Below, piece after piece: positions 37,060 to 50,291 of a stretch of 64,000 nucleotides of DNA. The stretch lies in the NCBI GenBank assembly GCA_021904315.1, contig CM038908.1:10870501-10934500 (forward strand), read 5' to 3'. The position numbers were made by a program, and so were the translations under genes. How positions within the stretch are numbered: position 1 is the first letter of the stretch; every line of letters begins with the position of its first letter. Source of the DNA: Sphagnum magellanicum. Lineage: Eukaryota; Streptophyta; Sphagnopsida; Sphagnales; Sphagnaceae. The notes under the pieces were generated by a model. It was given only the letters and a program-made list of their open reading frames with translations, was not told the origin of the DNA and did no database searches.

Positions 37060-39620
37060 GATGAGGTTTTGAATTTTTTGGATAGGCCACCAATTGCCAT
37101 TAAAAACTTCTTTTTTTTTTGCCCAAATAATGCACAATGCAATGTCTTTCAATGGAGACCATAATCTAGTCATTTTGTGGAACCTTATGAATACCTTTGC
37201 AATGAAAGTGTCATGCGTCCATTGGGAGTGCATGCATGTGGAACATGGGCTCATAATGTAAACAATTCAAAATTTCATGTGAGTGAACTTCCATGTTTTT
37301 TGAGCATATCAATTGTCACAAAATTTGTGTGGGATTGGTTTTTTTGCTTCACCACAAGGAACACATCTTTGGTTGATTGACTTATTTGCTTTGGCCTTTT
37401 AAGTATGGATTATCACAACTTTGTTCCACATTAACCAAATAAATCCAACCTCTTTCTTGCTCCAATGCTTGGCCCATGTCTTTGACCAATGCAATTTAAA
37501 GTTCGAATAGAGCAAGGCTGGCCCATCTTTCCTAAACAATATTAACCTTAGGTTTGGTATCTCTAGGCATTTTTTGACCTAAAGTTGAAGAGTACAAAAA
37601 CACCTTTTTCATTCCTTTCCATTAAAACAATCTTAGAGTTTAATCCATCCTCCTTGCCTTTCCATACAAAACCCATAAATGTATTTTCATTCGTTTTGGC
37701 CCAAATGTTAATAAAGTACCAAAAGGTCAATAACAAGATGTTATTGACCACCACCATTCTCTCAACTAGCAAAAGCTTAATCGATAACCAATATCTCAAT
37801 TTGTGTTTGATCTTCTTTAATAAGAAATTGTTGCATTAGGAATTTGAAGACAAACCAAAGGGGATCCCTAGAAGCTTGGAAATCATATACATTGGTGCCC
37901 ATATCCATTAGACTACTTGGGTCCATTCTAGATTTGTTAATCCTTTGCCTCCAAACCAAAAAGCCATGGACTTGGAATAATTAAGTTTGAAGCTAGATGA
38001 TTGACAAAACAATTTCAATTTAACCCAAACTAGTCTTGTTGTGATAATTTGAATGGTGCTAATTGTAAAATTTGTGTCAAGTCATTAACATATTGCACGA
38101 TTGGTTGTTGTCTTTTGGACCTTGAGAGTTTGACACCTTGTAACCCCATTTTCTATTGGTCCTTTTTTATTGTAGCATTGAGGAATTCCCCAAGAATAAA
38201 AAATAGGCAAAGGACCATGGGCACCCCCACAAAAAACTCATGATCAATATCAAAATCTTGAAAGAGCTTACTATTAACATTGACATATGCTTTTGCATTG
38301 GAGGACAAAATTCTTATCTTGATCATAAACATACTAGGAATGCCTATTCTCTCTATGCACTTTAACATAAAATCCCAATTGACTTTGTCATAAGCTTTCG
38401 AAAAGTTGAATTTCAAAAAGATCATTGGTTGTTTTGATTTCTTTGCCCATTGAATTGTCTTGTGAATAAGGAAATATTGTTCAATATAAATCTTAATGGG
38501 AAGAAGGTAGACTAGCCATGGTTAATTACTTCCATCAACATTGGTTGCAACTTTAATTGTAGTGTTTTTGCATATATTTTGTATAATATGTTCAGTAGAG
38601 TGATGGGGGGGGTGCCAATTTGACAATAACTTTCTATCCCTTCTTTTATACAATAGAATGATTGAGCCTCATATGACCTTCAATGGAAAACACCTTCATT
38701 GGATTGATTATTGCACTAGTTATGTGTATTTTCTACCAATGATATCCCACAAGCTCAAAAAGAACTCAAAGACCACACCAAGAGGATTGAAGGCCTTATC
38801 CTTTGCTAAAGCTTCTAATGTTATATGTAGTTCCTTTTCATTCATGGGATTGGCTAACATCCTTTTTTTTATATCATGTATCCTATTTGTCAAGTTCCTC
38901 AAAGATAGTCTTCTAATTTCATCCATGTTGGAGTCATTGGGTTGTCTCTTGTATAACTTCAAAAAAAACCTTTTGCAACAATCTCTTAGCTCTTCTAGTG
39001 TTGCAATTGATGCCCCATCCTTTGTTTTTAGTTTAGTGATAGAAGAGTGAAGTTCATGTTCTTTTATGACAACAAAAACTCCTTTGTGACAACATGGCCT
39101 TTCTACAACCACTTCACCCTTGACCTCCTTTGCATGTCACTAAGCCTCCTCTCTTTTAATGCTCTCAATTCTCCAAGAGTCACTTCTTGTAGGTCTCTTG
39201 CCATGATGTTTTGCGGGTCTTGATGCAACTTTATTTTACTACCTTCTAGGTATCTCTTTGTGTCAATTTCTTTACTTATGTATCCCCTCAACTATCTTTG
39301 TTTCAATTTCTTTGCTTTTTGTACCCCTTAGCTCTCTAAATGCAATTTGGTCTTATAGAATTTGACCACTTTTTTGGAGCTCAGAGGAGAATGGAGTTAA
39401 ATCCTTTTGTTCCTTCGAAACGTTGGTCATGCTAACTATGATCTCTAGTTCCTTCAAATACTTTGACTTCATCTTGAAAATACTGCACGGTTCTGTTTGG
39501 TTTGCATGTAGATTGAAAACACACTGGACTAGGCAGTGGTGGGAGATGGTGCTATCCCCTTTGATTAGATATTGCTCAATGGAACATCCTGATTTTGTTT
39601 TAGGTTTTGGCCACAAATTA
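37060..39620 (-). pseudogene. Degenerate LINE (non-LTR retrotransposon) ORF2 relic
   Basis: Read on the minus strand, successive broken frames match plant LINE ORF2 in the expected order. There is an endonuclease-end-like segment (39616-39353, with an SHHC motif standing for SDHC). A linker region follows (39291-38720, with RRSRVKWL and later NPLGVVFEFF). Next is reverse transcriptase (38425-38153: FSKAYDKVNWDF, then IGIPSMF). The YxDD box reads YVND at about 38092-38081. Downstream are a post-RT segment (37799-37563: MGFVWKG) and a C-terminal segment (37254-37057: ALCIIWAKKKEVFNG). Stops and frameshifts separate the pieces, and the first catalytic Asp of the RT box is Asn. It is therefore an inactive, 5'-truncated copy with no ORF1 visible. 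Plus-strand open frames here are shadows. Confidence 0.85.
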
Positions 39621-40045
39621 TGGCCCTTGGTAGTAAACTCTCTTCTTTTCTGAAAAGTTTTCTCAAGAGATCCTTTGAAATGAAGGTTTAGGGTTTTTTG
39701 GAGCAGAAGTCATTAATCAGCAGATGCAAAAAGGGTTACAGTATGAAATAGTGCCTTGGAATTTCCTTCATGCTAAACAACCAAAAAACCTAATTAAAGG
39801 AAGATGTGAGGAGGAGTCAATGAATTTCCCTTGATTTGGTTTTAGGTTTCGGCCACTAAACCATATTATGGAAATGGGCCTCAAATTTAGTTAATACTCT
39901 GTTCTTTGAGAAAACCCATTCTCAAGGGATCATATGAAATTAGGTTTAGGGTTTTTGCAGGATTAGAAGTCATTAATGCTGCAGATCTATGAAGGGGTGC
40001 AGAATCATAATTTGTACCTTGGCATTTCCTTGTAAACAACCCGAA
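39591..40045 (-). repeat. Two-unit tandem duplication, offset 242 bp, beside the LINE relic
   Basis: Unit 1 (39591-39788) and unit 2 (39833-40045) share, in order, GATTTKGTTTTAGGTTTYGGCC, a TTCTCAAGRGATC block, TTTAGGGTTTTT, AGAAGTCATTAAT and a CCTTGG.ATTTCCTT block. They lie at the 5' side of the minus-strand LINE and unit 1 overlaps its first recognisable codons. They may be LINE leader monomers or an independent sequence into which the truncated LINE was copied. Confidence 0.7.
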
Positions 40046-40399
40046 TGAAAGAGCTATGGCTATTGAAGCTAGGGAGATGAATTGAATTGAGCCCTTGGAG
40101 TCAAATCTAGCCCCAAAAAACACATTAAAAGAGTTTTCTGACTCCTACCTGTGCCCCTACTGCACTCAGCAGCACTTGTGGGAGAGAGAGACACAAACTC
40201 TGACTGGACACTAATTTCTCATCACTGACACTTCACAGACAGAATCTAGAAAAAAGTACCTACATAGATACCAACTCTGTAAAATCTCTTGTAACCAGAT
40301 TTGCCCACACACTACACAAGTGATGAGCCCAGCTGTGGGCCAAACACAAATTGTCAAAAGAAGAAGAAAAAAGAACACACTTTGTTCTGTCAAACAAAG
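40046..40399. other. Unassigned sequence between two repeats
   Basis: Base composition is somewhat higher in GC than the surrounding DNA. No gene family is recognised. A minus-strand frame at 40123-39887 belongs to the neighbouring tandem duplication. Confidence 0.4.
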
Positions 40400-40732
40400 G
40401 GATGTGTCACACTGTGGCCTTGGCATTTACATGGAAAAAAGTATCTTAAGGCAAAAGAAGAAGGATTATGGAAACCCAAATATTTCACCATGCAAAAAAA
40501 AATCTTCAAAAAAATTCTCTCAAAGAAACCAAAATCCTTCAAGATATTATCTCTGCAACTAATCTCAAGTTTCAACACAAGTCAAAATATCATCTTTCAA
40601 AAATCCTCATATAATAAAAATAGACCTATTCTTATTACCTAGGGGTCAAGCCAAAATCCCTTAAGCTACTATACTCTATAATGAATCTAAACACAATATC
40701 CTTGCCTTCCTTCTTGGTAGGCAAGGCCAATA
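40400..40732 (+). repeat. Dispersed repeat family A, copy 1
   Basis: This segment matches the reverse complement of 50292-50612 over nearly its full length. Shared blocks include the GTGTCACA region, GGCATTT.CATGGAAA, a TTTCACCATGC block, CAAGTTTCAACAC and TTAAGCTACTATACTCTATA. A plus-strand open frame (40320-40562) shares several peptide blocks (SILRQKK, NISPC, QRNQNP) with the minus-strand frame in the other copy. It is a transposable-element fragment of unknown class. Confidence 0.85.
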
Positions 40733-40770
40733 AATTTAGGGTTTAGGGGCTGAGACTAGTGTAGAGAGTG

Positions 40771-40804
40771 GAATCAATCAATCAATCAATTAATTAATTA
40801 ATTG
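40771..40804. repeat. AATC/AATT tetranucleotide microsatellite
   Basis: Four AATC-type units pass into four AATT-type units without interruption. No function is implied. Confidence 0.85.
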
Positions 40805-43439
40805 TAAAGGATTCAAAAACTACAAAAGACATATAAGTAAAATTGTGGAGGTCATCATTTGGCCATCTTCATTGCTCAACAGGCAATCCACACTACATAA
40901 TGTTATTGTACCCAGTGCACACTGCACACCATACCCAGCAGTTTAGTCACATGCCTAGTACGTGCAGCCATTTATGATCAACATGTCAATGTATAGCACT
41001 TGTAGACCCATTGCTAGCTAACCACAGTGGTTAGCTATGTACTAACCATCCACATGCATCTATCTTATATCATCCATTAATGGCCTCGCCTACTTTAGTC
41101 CTGACCTACCTATGTTGTAACTACTTTCATCCACGACCTTTTTTACTATGGTTCTTACCTAGGTACGTACTGGAAGTAGGAAGTAGGAGGGTCTACCAAA
41201 TATATAGGTTATCAAGGCGGAACCATGGTAACTCAGTTGTGGTTGGTTCGTCCACAACTATGATATTGGGTTTTCCATTCCAATGGATGGTACACTCCGT
41301 GGGTGTTGTTGGTTCACATAATTCATCGCTCTTGCCCTCATGGATGGTTTGAATTTTGGACCAACAAAGAGTATATATGGTATGGTCATCGTGATTTGTT
41401 GCCTAGGCCCCATGCCTTTAGGTGAGGACTACAAATAAGTCACTTGGGTCTACAACATCTCAACATTGTAAGGCATAGCTAGGGCCTTTTGTTGGAAACT
41501 AGATCAATTTCAAACACACCTACATAAAATACTTGATAGCTTAGAACTAGCTTCAAAGATTGAGTACTTGGACTTTAGAAGCCGTAGAAAGTAAGTAAAG
41601 GGCAAACGGGCATTTGATCTGATATTCTGCTTATTTGCATCGCAGTTTAATTTCGTTCTTGTTAAAGTTTGATTTAACTATGTTTTCAATCTTACATCAT
41701 GAAATAAAAAATGTATAATGTATAATGTAAATGAGATACCATAAATACTTTTTTCAGGTTCAGTGGTAACTTATTTGTGGAATTGTTGATTTGTTTGGAA
41801 ATCCTTTGTTTGAAATTAAAAAGAAAAAAAATACAAAATTTGTCAAATATCCACCCAAGAGCTTCTTGCTTCAAGCCAGTACCCCATTGCAGAACAAGTA
41901 TCCAATAATTGACAACATTTGTCTCTCCTATAATTTGGTGGAACATTGTGTCTTCTGAATTTTGCAAAAGGAAGCAAGAAAAAAAATGTTGTGAAAGATC
42001 TCATTTTGTTAAAGATTCAGAGCTTTCAAAACCAGCCAAAGAAGCTCCCTATATTTTTTGCCCAAATTTCTTAAATTATTATTTTACTACTGACATGGAT
42101 TTTGGAATTTTAAAATAAATATATTCGGCACCAAAGTGCTGAACCTGAAAAGGTACCACACACTGTATTATCTGAATTGCAATTATGTGTTAAGGGAAAA
42201 AAGAACAAGATTGATGTAAAGTCCATGTGATGGACTTTACGTATTTTACACATTTCCAAGATGCAAAAGGCCTTGAATGATGGAAAATCCATGAACTCTC
42301 TAGGACATTTCTAGTTGGTACATTTTGGTGGCTACTAGTCCAATAATTAGAAACTATTGTGGTTTGATTGTGGCAGCTGGTAGCCTACCTATATTGACGG
42401 AGTCTCAAAACACATTTGCAAGCCATCTATGGATGGAAAATGGTCTCATAACATAAATGGGCCTCCAAAATTATGTACATGATTTACCATATTTTCATGT
42501 GGGCATTTCTACCACCCTTTTGATGTTTTGGCTTTTCTCTAACAAAACAAACAAAGCTTGCCAAAAATGAACACCCCACCTCAATTGCACAAGTTTTGAG
42601 TGTTTTTTTTTTTGTGGGGGGGATCCTTTCCTTGTGAAAGGACCACATACATTATATCCCATTCATTGCATGTGATGAGATCTACCCTTCAAAACTTGGG
42701 CCATCATGCATGCAATACAAGCTTTGATTCTGGCACCCAAGTTCCTCAACTTTCCTCATTATCACAAGGACATTGTTTGGTTTGATGACTTTGGGCCACT
42801 TCAAACACAGGATCAAAATCCCATGATCTAGTAGTGACTTGGATAGTGTTATGATGGACCATTGAATTCACCCCTTAGGCATGTGCTTTGCCCATCCCTA
42901 ATAGTTAGTATCACAGCCCTGACAAGTTCTTATTACAGCTTTCTGCCCTTCCATAATCATACACCTTCAGATATTTGCATACATGCCTCCACATTGTCAT
43001 GTGATGAGCCTCTTGTCAAAATTGAAATTGTCCTCCACGACGGACATTGAGTTCTAAGAACTTTGATATTAAGTGTCTTGAGTAGAAGATTTTCCCATAC
43101 ATGAAAACATTTGGTTTTATAACCTCTAAATGCCTAGTAAGCCTAAAAAGATTTTTTTTTTTTTTTTTTTTTGTGAATTTCAAATGGATGTGGCAAATGC
43201 AAATTTAGTTATTACTTGGGCTTCACATTACTAGTGATGATGATCAATTGACAGAAGGTCAAAATATTAATATATTTTAACAAGTAAATGATTTTGAAAG
43301 AAAGACAATTAGTGACCAGACTTGGCAATCCATGATCACTAATACCATGAAATCATACCCATTTTCATTCATTCTAAAATATGAAATTTAATCTTTGCCT
43401 ACTGGAAACAATAGCCTTTTTGACACCCCTAATGTCCCT
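40805..43439. other. Unassigned AT-rich sequence with a short hairpin and a poly-T tract
   Basis: No gene is recognised. A perfect 11-bp stem with a 3-nt loop (GTAAAGTCCAT/ATGGACTTTAC) lies at 42216-42240, and a 21-T tract at 43152-43172. ACCTACC/GGTAGGT-like clusters occur near 41100-41175. Open frames here are short and lack family features. Confidence 0.5.
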
Positions 43440-44050
43440 TTATAACCTACCCAACACCCCTATCATTTTTTATGTCTTTTTTGGTGTCCCGTGTCACCCA
43501 AAAATTATTGAAAAATTTGGGCCTTTCCAATGTCCCCCCAACATCCTTCATGTTGTGCTTCCCAATAGCCCCTAACATCCCTCGTGGCTTGAAAAAATAT
43601 GAACTGTAAAATATTTTTGACCATAATGCCCCCCACATCTCCTATGTATTTCTTAGCACTGGTGGTGTCTTCTAACATCATATCTGGTGCTCTCAACATC
43701 CCTCGGTGCCTCCTTTTGCCCAAAAAGAAAAAAACATTCCTATCCAACCTAGTGCCCCCTCAAGGTGTTTCCAATGTGCATTTTCAACATTCCCACTATT
43801 GCTTGTTGCAAATTTTCCAATGGTTTTTAAGTTTGTTTTTGTCATCAACCAAGCTTATGTTGTCCTTGAACCAAAATGCCCCCATCAATCCACATTTCTA
43901 CTAGGGACATTTGGATTTCAAAAGTTTGGTAGGTCAATGTCTTATTTTGGGATGTTCTTTAAAAACCTTGGCCTAGCAATCCTACTCTTGAACAATCATA
44001 TTGGTTTAAAGCTCAAGAAACTTTGAAAATTTTATATTTATTTGGTTCAA
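43440..44050 (-). repeat. Dispersed repeat family B, copy 2 (inverted)
   Basis: The reverse complement matches 19390-20000 in collinear blocks: CTTTTTGGGCAA, GGGGGCACTAGGTT, TTTTGGTTCAAGG, GCTAGGCCAAGG and TTCAAAGTTTCTT. A minus-strand frame (43747-43505) contains KKYIGDVGG...VKN, comparable with EKYIGDVAC..VKI in copy 1. It is therefore possibly a decayed coding part of a transposable element. Confidence 0.85.
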
Positions 44051-47000
44051 AATTAAGATTTCCAATGAAAATTAAATTAAATTAAATGCTTTTTTATTTT
44101 AAAAAAGTGTGTTTTTTCTTTCATTTAATTTTATATGTGAACATACAAAACTTCATGACCAGAAACTTAATTCTCTCAACATGGTGTACATTACATCTAC
44201 ATTATTGGATTACCATTCAATTGAGTTTATTTGGGAGACACACATTCAAATAAACATGATAGGTTAACATGTGTTGGAACTTGAGTTTAAATTTTTCTTC
44301 AAATTAAACTTAATAAATATAAGTTTCCAAACACTATAGGTTTTATCTGAATCATTAGCCATAATCAATAAACACATTTTAATGTAATGAATTGGGATGC
44401 TTATGATTTCATGGGTGTGGGATGTTAAACACACATTTGAAAATTGAATGATGAATTTTTTTTTGATGAAATTATCTTAAGTTAACATGAATTCACATTT
44501 TTTATTTAACTTTTCATAAAAATTTGGGGTGAGGGAAGTGTCAAGTTTCCTTTGATTTAAAAAAACAATAAAGTTGAAAGGGAAATTATTTTCAATTGAT
44601 TCAAAAATAAATAAATAAATTGGAAAGGAAAAAAAAATGTCAATCCATCCCAAAAAAATTGGTGATCGTGAGGATCATCAATGATTTTTTTACACACAAA
44701 TGATTTGATTTCATCAATTCATGTTTGTTCTATGGCAACATCTTCATCTTATATTCTCTTTTACAATGTCAAAAATAGTTTTAAGAGTTTCCATAAGTTG
44801 CAAAGATATTTTTGATTCAAATAAAAGGAAATCATTAATTAAAAATTTATTATCAAGCAATGACATTTGTAATGAGGATAATATTTGTCATCTACCCATA
44901 TAATTATGATATTTCAAATTGAATTTTTAAATTAACGAATCTTCAAAAAACTAATGAAAATATCACAAACTTGATTTGTCATGAATACATAAAAAGTTTT
45001 TTTTTATTCTTCTCCATCAAAATTTTCAATTTGTCTCAAAAGTTGTGAAGTTCAAATAAGATAATAATAAAATATTTATTAGTACATTATTCTATGATAA
45101 CATTGATGATAATGATCTTTTTAGGTTATAAAATGTTCTTCCATTGAAAATGTATTTGGACCAAAATTATTTTTTATCATTTTGCAAAAACAATGCGGAT
45201 TTTAAAAATTAATAAAACTTACAAATTGATATGAAATAATGGTTCTTTAAAAAAATTATACAATTTCTAGTGTACATATCACAAAAACATGTTTATTTAA
45301 ATAAATTTCATATAGTTTTTATAACTTATTTTATTTACGAGGCTCAAATAACTTATATGTGCTTTTGAAAATAGTTCAATGTGAACAAAACCTTATGGGT
45401 TAATGCTTTTGACACTATATATAGTTTGAAATTTATTTTAATTGTTTACATTATATCATACAATTACCTTTGGACCAATTTTGAAGCTAAGGTTTCAAAT
45501 AAAGCTAAAATGGTTGTGATAAGGCCTTAAACTATGCAAGGTTAAACATATTTGAGCTTTGCATTGTTGTGCATTACCAATGACAATCAACTATTTTAGT
45601 TTTTTCTTATATTTTTATATATTTATGCCAATGTCAAATTTAATTTCAATTAATACACGTTTCATGGACATGAAAAAGCACATGTTAATTTGTTTTTTTA
45701 TATCCATGTTGGTGGATAGGAAAAGAAGAGTGAAATAGTTATTAGGAAAGGTGGGAAATAGTTATTATGAAAGTTAATAAGAAAAGAAAGTAGTTATGAA
45801 ATAGTTAGGCTTGAAAATGAGGTAGTTTTTTTTTAATAGTCTTTGGAATGGTCCAAGGATGCCTATACGACCAAAATGGTCATGTAGAAGTGACATATGA
45901 AACTTTTTGCAAAGAACCCCATATAACCTAGTTCCTATGTCACTGGAATTGAATGTAGTTATAATGTTTTTTTTAAAAAAAATTATAATAATTTTTTTTT
46001 AATGTTGATGATTGGCCATAATCATAATCATGCATAAAAATAAGTAGCCAAATTTGGCTATAATTAAAATATGAAAATAACCTTTCTTTTTTTGCTACTT
46101 ATTAGAGCTTAAGATAAAAAGTTGTGATTTTTATAAAACAGTGACCAAAATCATTTTACATTTTCATTATCATTTGGGATTTTTTCTTGAGCACAAATAA
46201 CTTAATAAAATGGTGTTGGTGCCAATTAATTTGTTTAAGATGATTGCCAAACTATGGAACCAAAACTCATCATCATTTCCATAAAAACACCCAAGATGAG
46301 TGTAAGGCATCATTTTTTGGTGAATTAACAACATAGGTGTTATGGACATGATGTTTAGAAATCTATGTAATAGTTCTTTTTTGTGCATGTTTGTTTGTGC
46401 CTAAAACCCAACCTAATTTCTACATGTCTTTTCATATCTTCATGTTTCTTGAGTCTATGCTTCTATAGAATCACACCAGATTCAAACCTAACATCTCTAA
46501 TAAAACACTGAACATACTAACTAGCAACATAGATTTTAGCTTTGAATAATATTATCAATATTTTTTATTCAACATAAAAGCAAGGTCAAACTAGCATAAA
46601 TAAAATGGATGCAAAATCAGATTGAACCCAAATTAATCAATTACAAATTATTTGCAAGTAGAGTCGGAGAGGGTATAATTGGCACCTCAAGATACATTAT
46701 GTGTTATTTATTTGACCATACATAGTGTTATTTGGAATTTGATAAAAAATTCAAAATAATTTGCAAAGTGACATTTGTTGTGAGATCATTGAAAACAATT
46801 GAACATTTTATGGGGTCTTATAGAACCATTGTGATTATTTGCACAACAATCCACATGTAATGACAAATAGCTTCACAAAAGCATTCAAAGGTGACATACC
46901 ATCTATAAAATTTGACACATTTATGTAAAGAAATATTCCAAGGCTAGCACTGTCATTATAAATCATTGGAAAGGCAAAAGCAATGGCATGATTCATAAGT

Positions 47001-49486
47001 TGCATAAGGCAAGTCCTAGACCATATTTATGTTCAAAACCAAATGTAGAAAAATATTTCACAAAAGTTGGCCAATTTAACATCAATTTGATGGAATATTG
47101 GGATAATACCAAAATAATAAGAACAAGGGACCTATTAACTATGCAATATTACAAATGCATATGGAGCAATATTCAAGTGTAATTAAAACCTTAACAATGG
47201 AATTTTTTAATTGAAAACTCATTTATAAGAAAGAGGACAAAACATAAGTACATTTGAATGAACATAGTTGTGAGCAAATTTTCCAAGGAATTGGATAAAT
47301 GTTTCAAGTTGGAATAAATGTTTGATGGCACAACAACTACAATTTTAAAAGATAATACAAGACTATTAATGTCAATTGACTTAAGAGGGATTGAACGATT
47401 TCTTATGAAAATCCAATTAAATAGAAATGGAAATTGGAGTTTTGAGATTTTGGAACTACAAATAACCACAAATGAAAGCCCTCAAATCCATGTTTTCATA
47501 CTTCATACCATGAGGTACATAAGGCCAAAAATTGATAAGAAAAATTTCAAATTTGTTTATGATGGTGAACAAAAGGGTTGATGGTCCTAGGGCCACATTC
47601 TACTGTTGATGTCAACATGGTGCATAATTCACCCATAATGCATATCCAATTGATGTTGTATAATAACAAAATGTAACAAAGTTTGAGTTCAAAGAGAGTG
47701 ATTTGGTGATGGTCTATGACACAAATCATCAACAAATGCCATATAATAAGTTCCTCAAATGGATTGTATACCATCAATTTGTTTTTTTCAAACAATGGTT
47801 CATATTCAATCAACCTTGATGGTTCACCATCCAAATTCCAAGTTGTGCTAACCCCTAACCATTTGATAAGCCCAAAATTATTTTTTGGGAATTTCAAATG
47901 GGTGGGAGCCAAAGATTTTTTTTATGACGAAAATTTGTCATTTTGCTTTTTTAAAAAGTCCTAAGGAATATGGTCAAGAGAAATTTTGAAAAAAATTCCA
48001 AAAAAATCATCACATTTCAAAGAAGAAAGTTATAAAATGGCCAAGATTTTTGAGGATTTCAATGGATCCCACTATCGGTGTCCATTTTCAAAGATCCTCA
48101 AATTCATGTTTTGAAAAATGCAAGGCTTCATTTTTACATGAAATACCACATTCTAGCTCCAGTTTTTTTTTTTAGTTAATACTTGACTTGATCATTGTGA
48201 GTGTCATATTAAAGATACGTTATTAATTTCATGTCAAAAATGTTTTTTGGCTGATGATGCTTCCTTCCAGGCAAAGGCCCCCATATATGAATTCAATTTA
48301 ATTTTTGTTGTATGTTTATATCCTTGTGTGATTTTTCCCATAAAAATTACAAAACATTTTTTAATATATTAATTGTCAAACCACAATGATTGGAACTATA
48401 AGTAATCGTGTTCATGGATGACTAGTTTGGATTATATTTCTAACAAAGGGTTTGAAAAGAGATAATTGGATGTAGAAAAAGCTTAGAAGGGTTAATCATG
48501 CAAAGTTGAAGAAAAATCACATATATGTTTAAATTTTTGTGAAAACAAAATCAAATATCTTGTGAAAAAATGTTAATAAGAATGTAATCCTCAAATAGTT
48601 GGAATAGTAAACATGTGTATTGGGATACAATTGGAAAAAAAAAACTTGACAAATCATTAGGTTAAAATATTCAATTTTTTTACCATACTAAAATATATAA
48701 AACCTGAAGCTTTTTCTTTAAATTGCCTAAATGAAGCGATATATTTGCATGGCAAGGATGGGTGAGAGTTTTTCTTATGACGCATAACATAAGCTGGTGG
48801 GTCGAATAATGAATAATATATATAATGTTGATACATCAAATTTGTTGTTGTGATCATATTCCATGAGTGTAATGTTTGGAGATCTTGCATGTCTCATCAT
48901 GTGAACCTTCCCCGCACATAGGAATATATGGATGTGATAGGTGCATCCTAATGTTCTGCATGTACATGGTTTTAAACATATTCACTGTGTAAGTGTAAAA
49001 CTTCTCACCCACATGTGTGTAAATGTAAATGCCCAACCTTGGATGTGTATGTGTAGATCATTGTAAATTCATTTTAAGTCTTGTAAAATTGTGTAGGTGA
49101 TTCACACTTAATCATCATATAAATCTGTCCAAATCCATGTAAAATATATTTTTAAATAAAATAAGTCATGCAACAAATGTCAACATGGGATTTCCTATGT
49201 CTACTATTTGATATTATTTGATATTCTAATATTTGTCCCTACGTTTTAGGAATGATTTGTACATATAGTCAGGTCTCAAAACTAAATACGACTTTGTGAT
49301 ATAAGATGAATGCATGGAATTCACAAATTGTAACTTTTCAATTTGAGCCTTGTCCAATTGGATCAAAACTAAGAGGTGCCATGCCAACTAATTAAATGTG
49401 TCATATGAACTAAATGTCCAAAGTACAATGTCATCTCACTATCAAGATCAAATAAGAAACTTGTGAAGAAGCCTACTATCTGATGT
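44051..49486. other. AT-rich stretch without recognisable genes
   Basis: An inverted copy of the AGCCAAATTTGGCT palindrome unit is at about 46020-46059. Overlapping frames around 46988-47912 on both strands show no domain and are attributed to composition. Confidence 0.45.
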
Positions 49487-49926
49487 CTAATTCTCTTTGG
49501 TTGCACCACAAGGCCATGTTTTTTGACCTAGTGCTTCTTCAAAGCATGGAATCACATTCTCCATTTGATTTGTTAATGAGTTTGATAACTCTCTTTTCCA
49601 CACATTAGTCTTGAGAGCAAAATTTGGTGAATTAAATGAAAAGGGATTATTAAGGAGTGAAACTTCTCCTAATGCACCATAACTTATATATTCCAAAATA
49701 ATTGGGGGCCCTTGAGTACCTATAGGCTCCCATGATATGGATCCCAAAACTTTGATGGACATAGCCTTTTAGCACAAGGAATGATAGACTTGTCTAAGGA
49801 CCCTTTGTGTATCCAGGATTTTGACTTCCCAATTGTGACCCTTAGGGTCGAAGGGTCAAAGGACTTCTTGTTTAAACCCAAGAGCACATACTTATGGTTG
49901 GCTTGAAACCAATTGTTAGTGTCCAA
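49487..49926 (-). pseudogene. Possible frameshifted coding relic, family not recognised
   Basis: Two overlapping minus-strand frames (49926-49720 and 49762-49487) together give about 145 codons of balanced, Trp- and Pro-containing peptide (KSKSWIHKGSLDK; LGSISWEPIGTQGPP) with GC above the surroundings. This suggests one reading frame broken by an indel near 49740. It may belong to a retroelement, but no catalytic motif is seen. Confidence 0.3.
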
Positions 49927-50291
49927 ATGGACCCACGGTTATATACCTACCTTGAGACTAGGAATGTGTCGGTGCGTATGCCCGAGGGGGAGCTCATATT
50001 TCTTTGCATGATGTCAAACATAACTTACAATAATGCATAAGGGATGATTTTTTTTTTGGTCCGTAGGAAACCCAATTTTACGTAATGTGCACTCACCCCA
50101 CTTGTTTTCATCATTGGGCCAAAATGGGTTTCTAGACTGACCAAACTCCTGCCATATTCACTTGCTAAAAGTCTTCCGTCTTGCTTGCCGTTTGTTTCTC
50201 CCTAGAAAGGGAGAGACTACAGAATGATGTAGTTTGGATTCGGTCCCACATTATGTGCACTAGATGTTAGTGAACTGAGAGTTCATTTTTG

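Noticed and set aside
38658-39050. 130-codon plus-strand open frame
   Set aside because: Antisense shadow of the LINE ORF2 relic, whose minus-strand frame has family features.
46988-47912. Overlapping frames on both strands as a transposase gene
   Set aside because: No catalytic motif or domain; frames are short and AT-biased.
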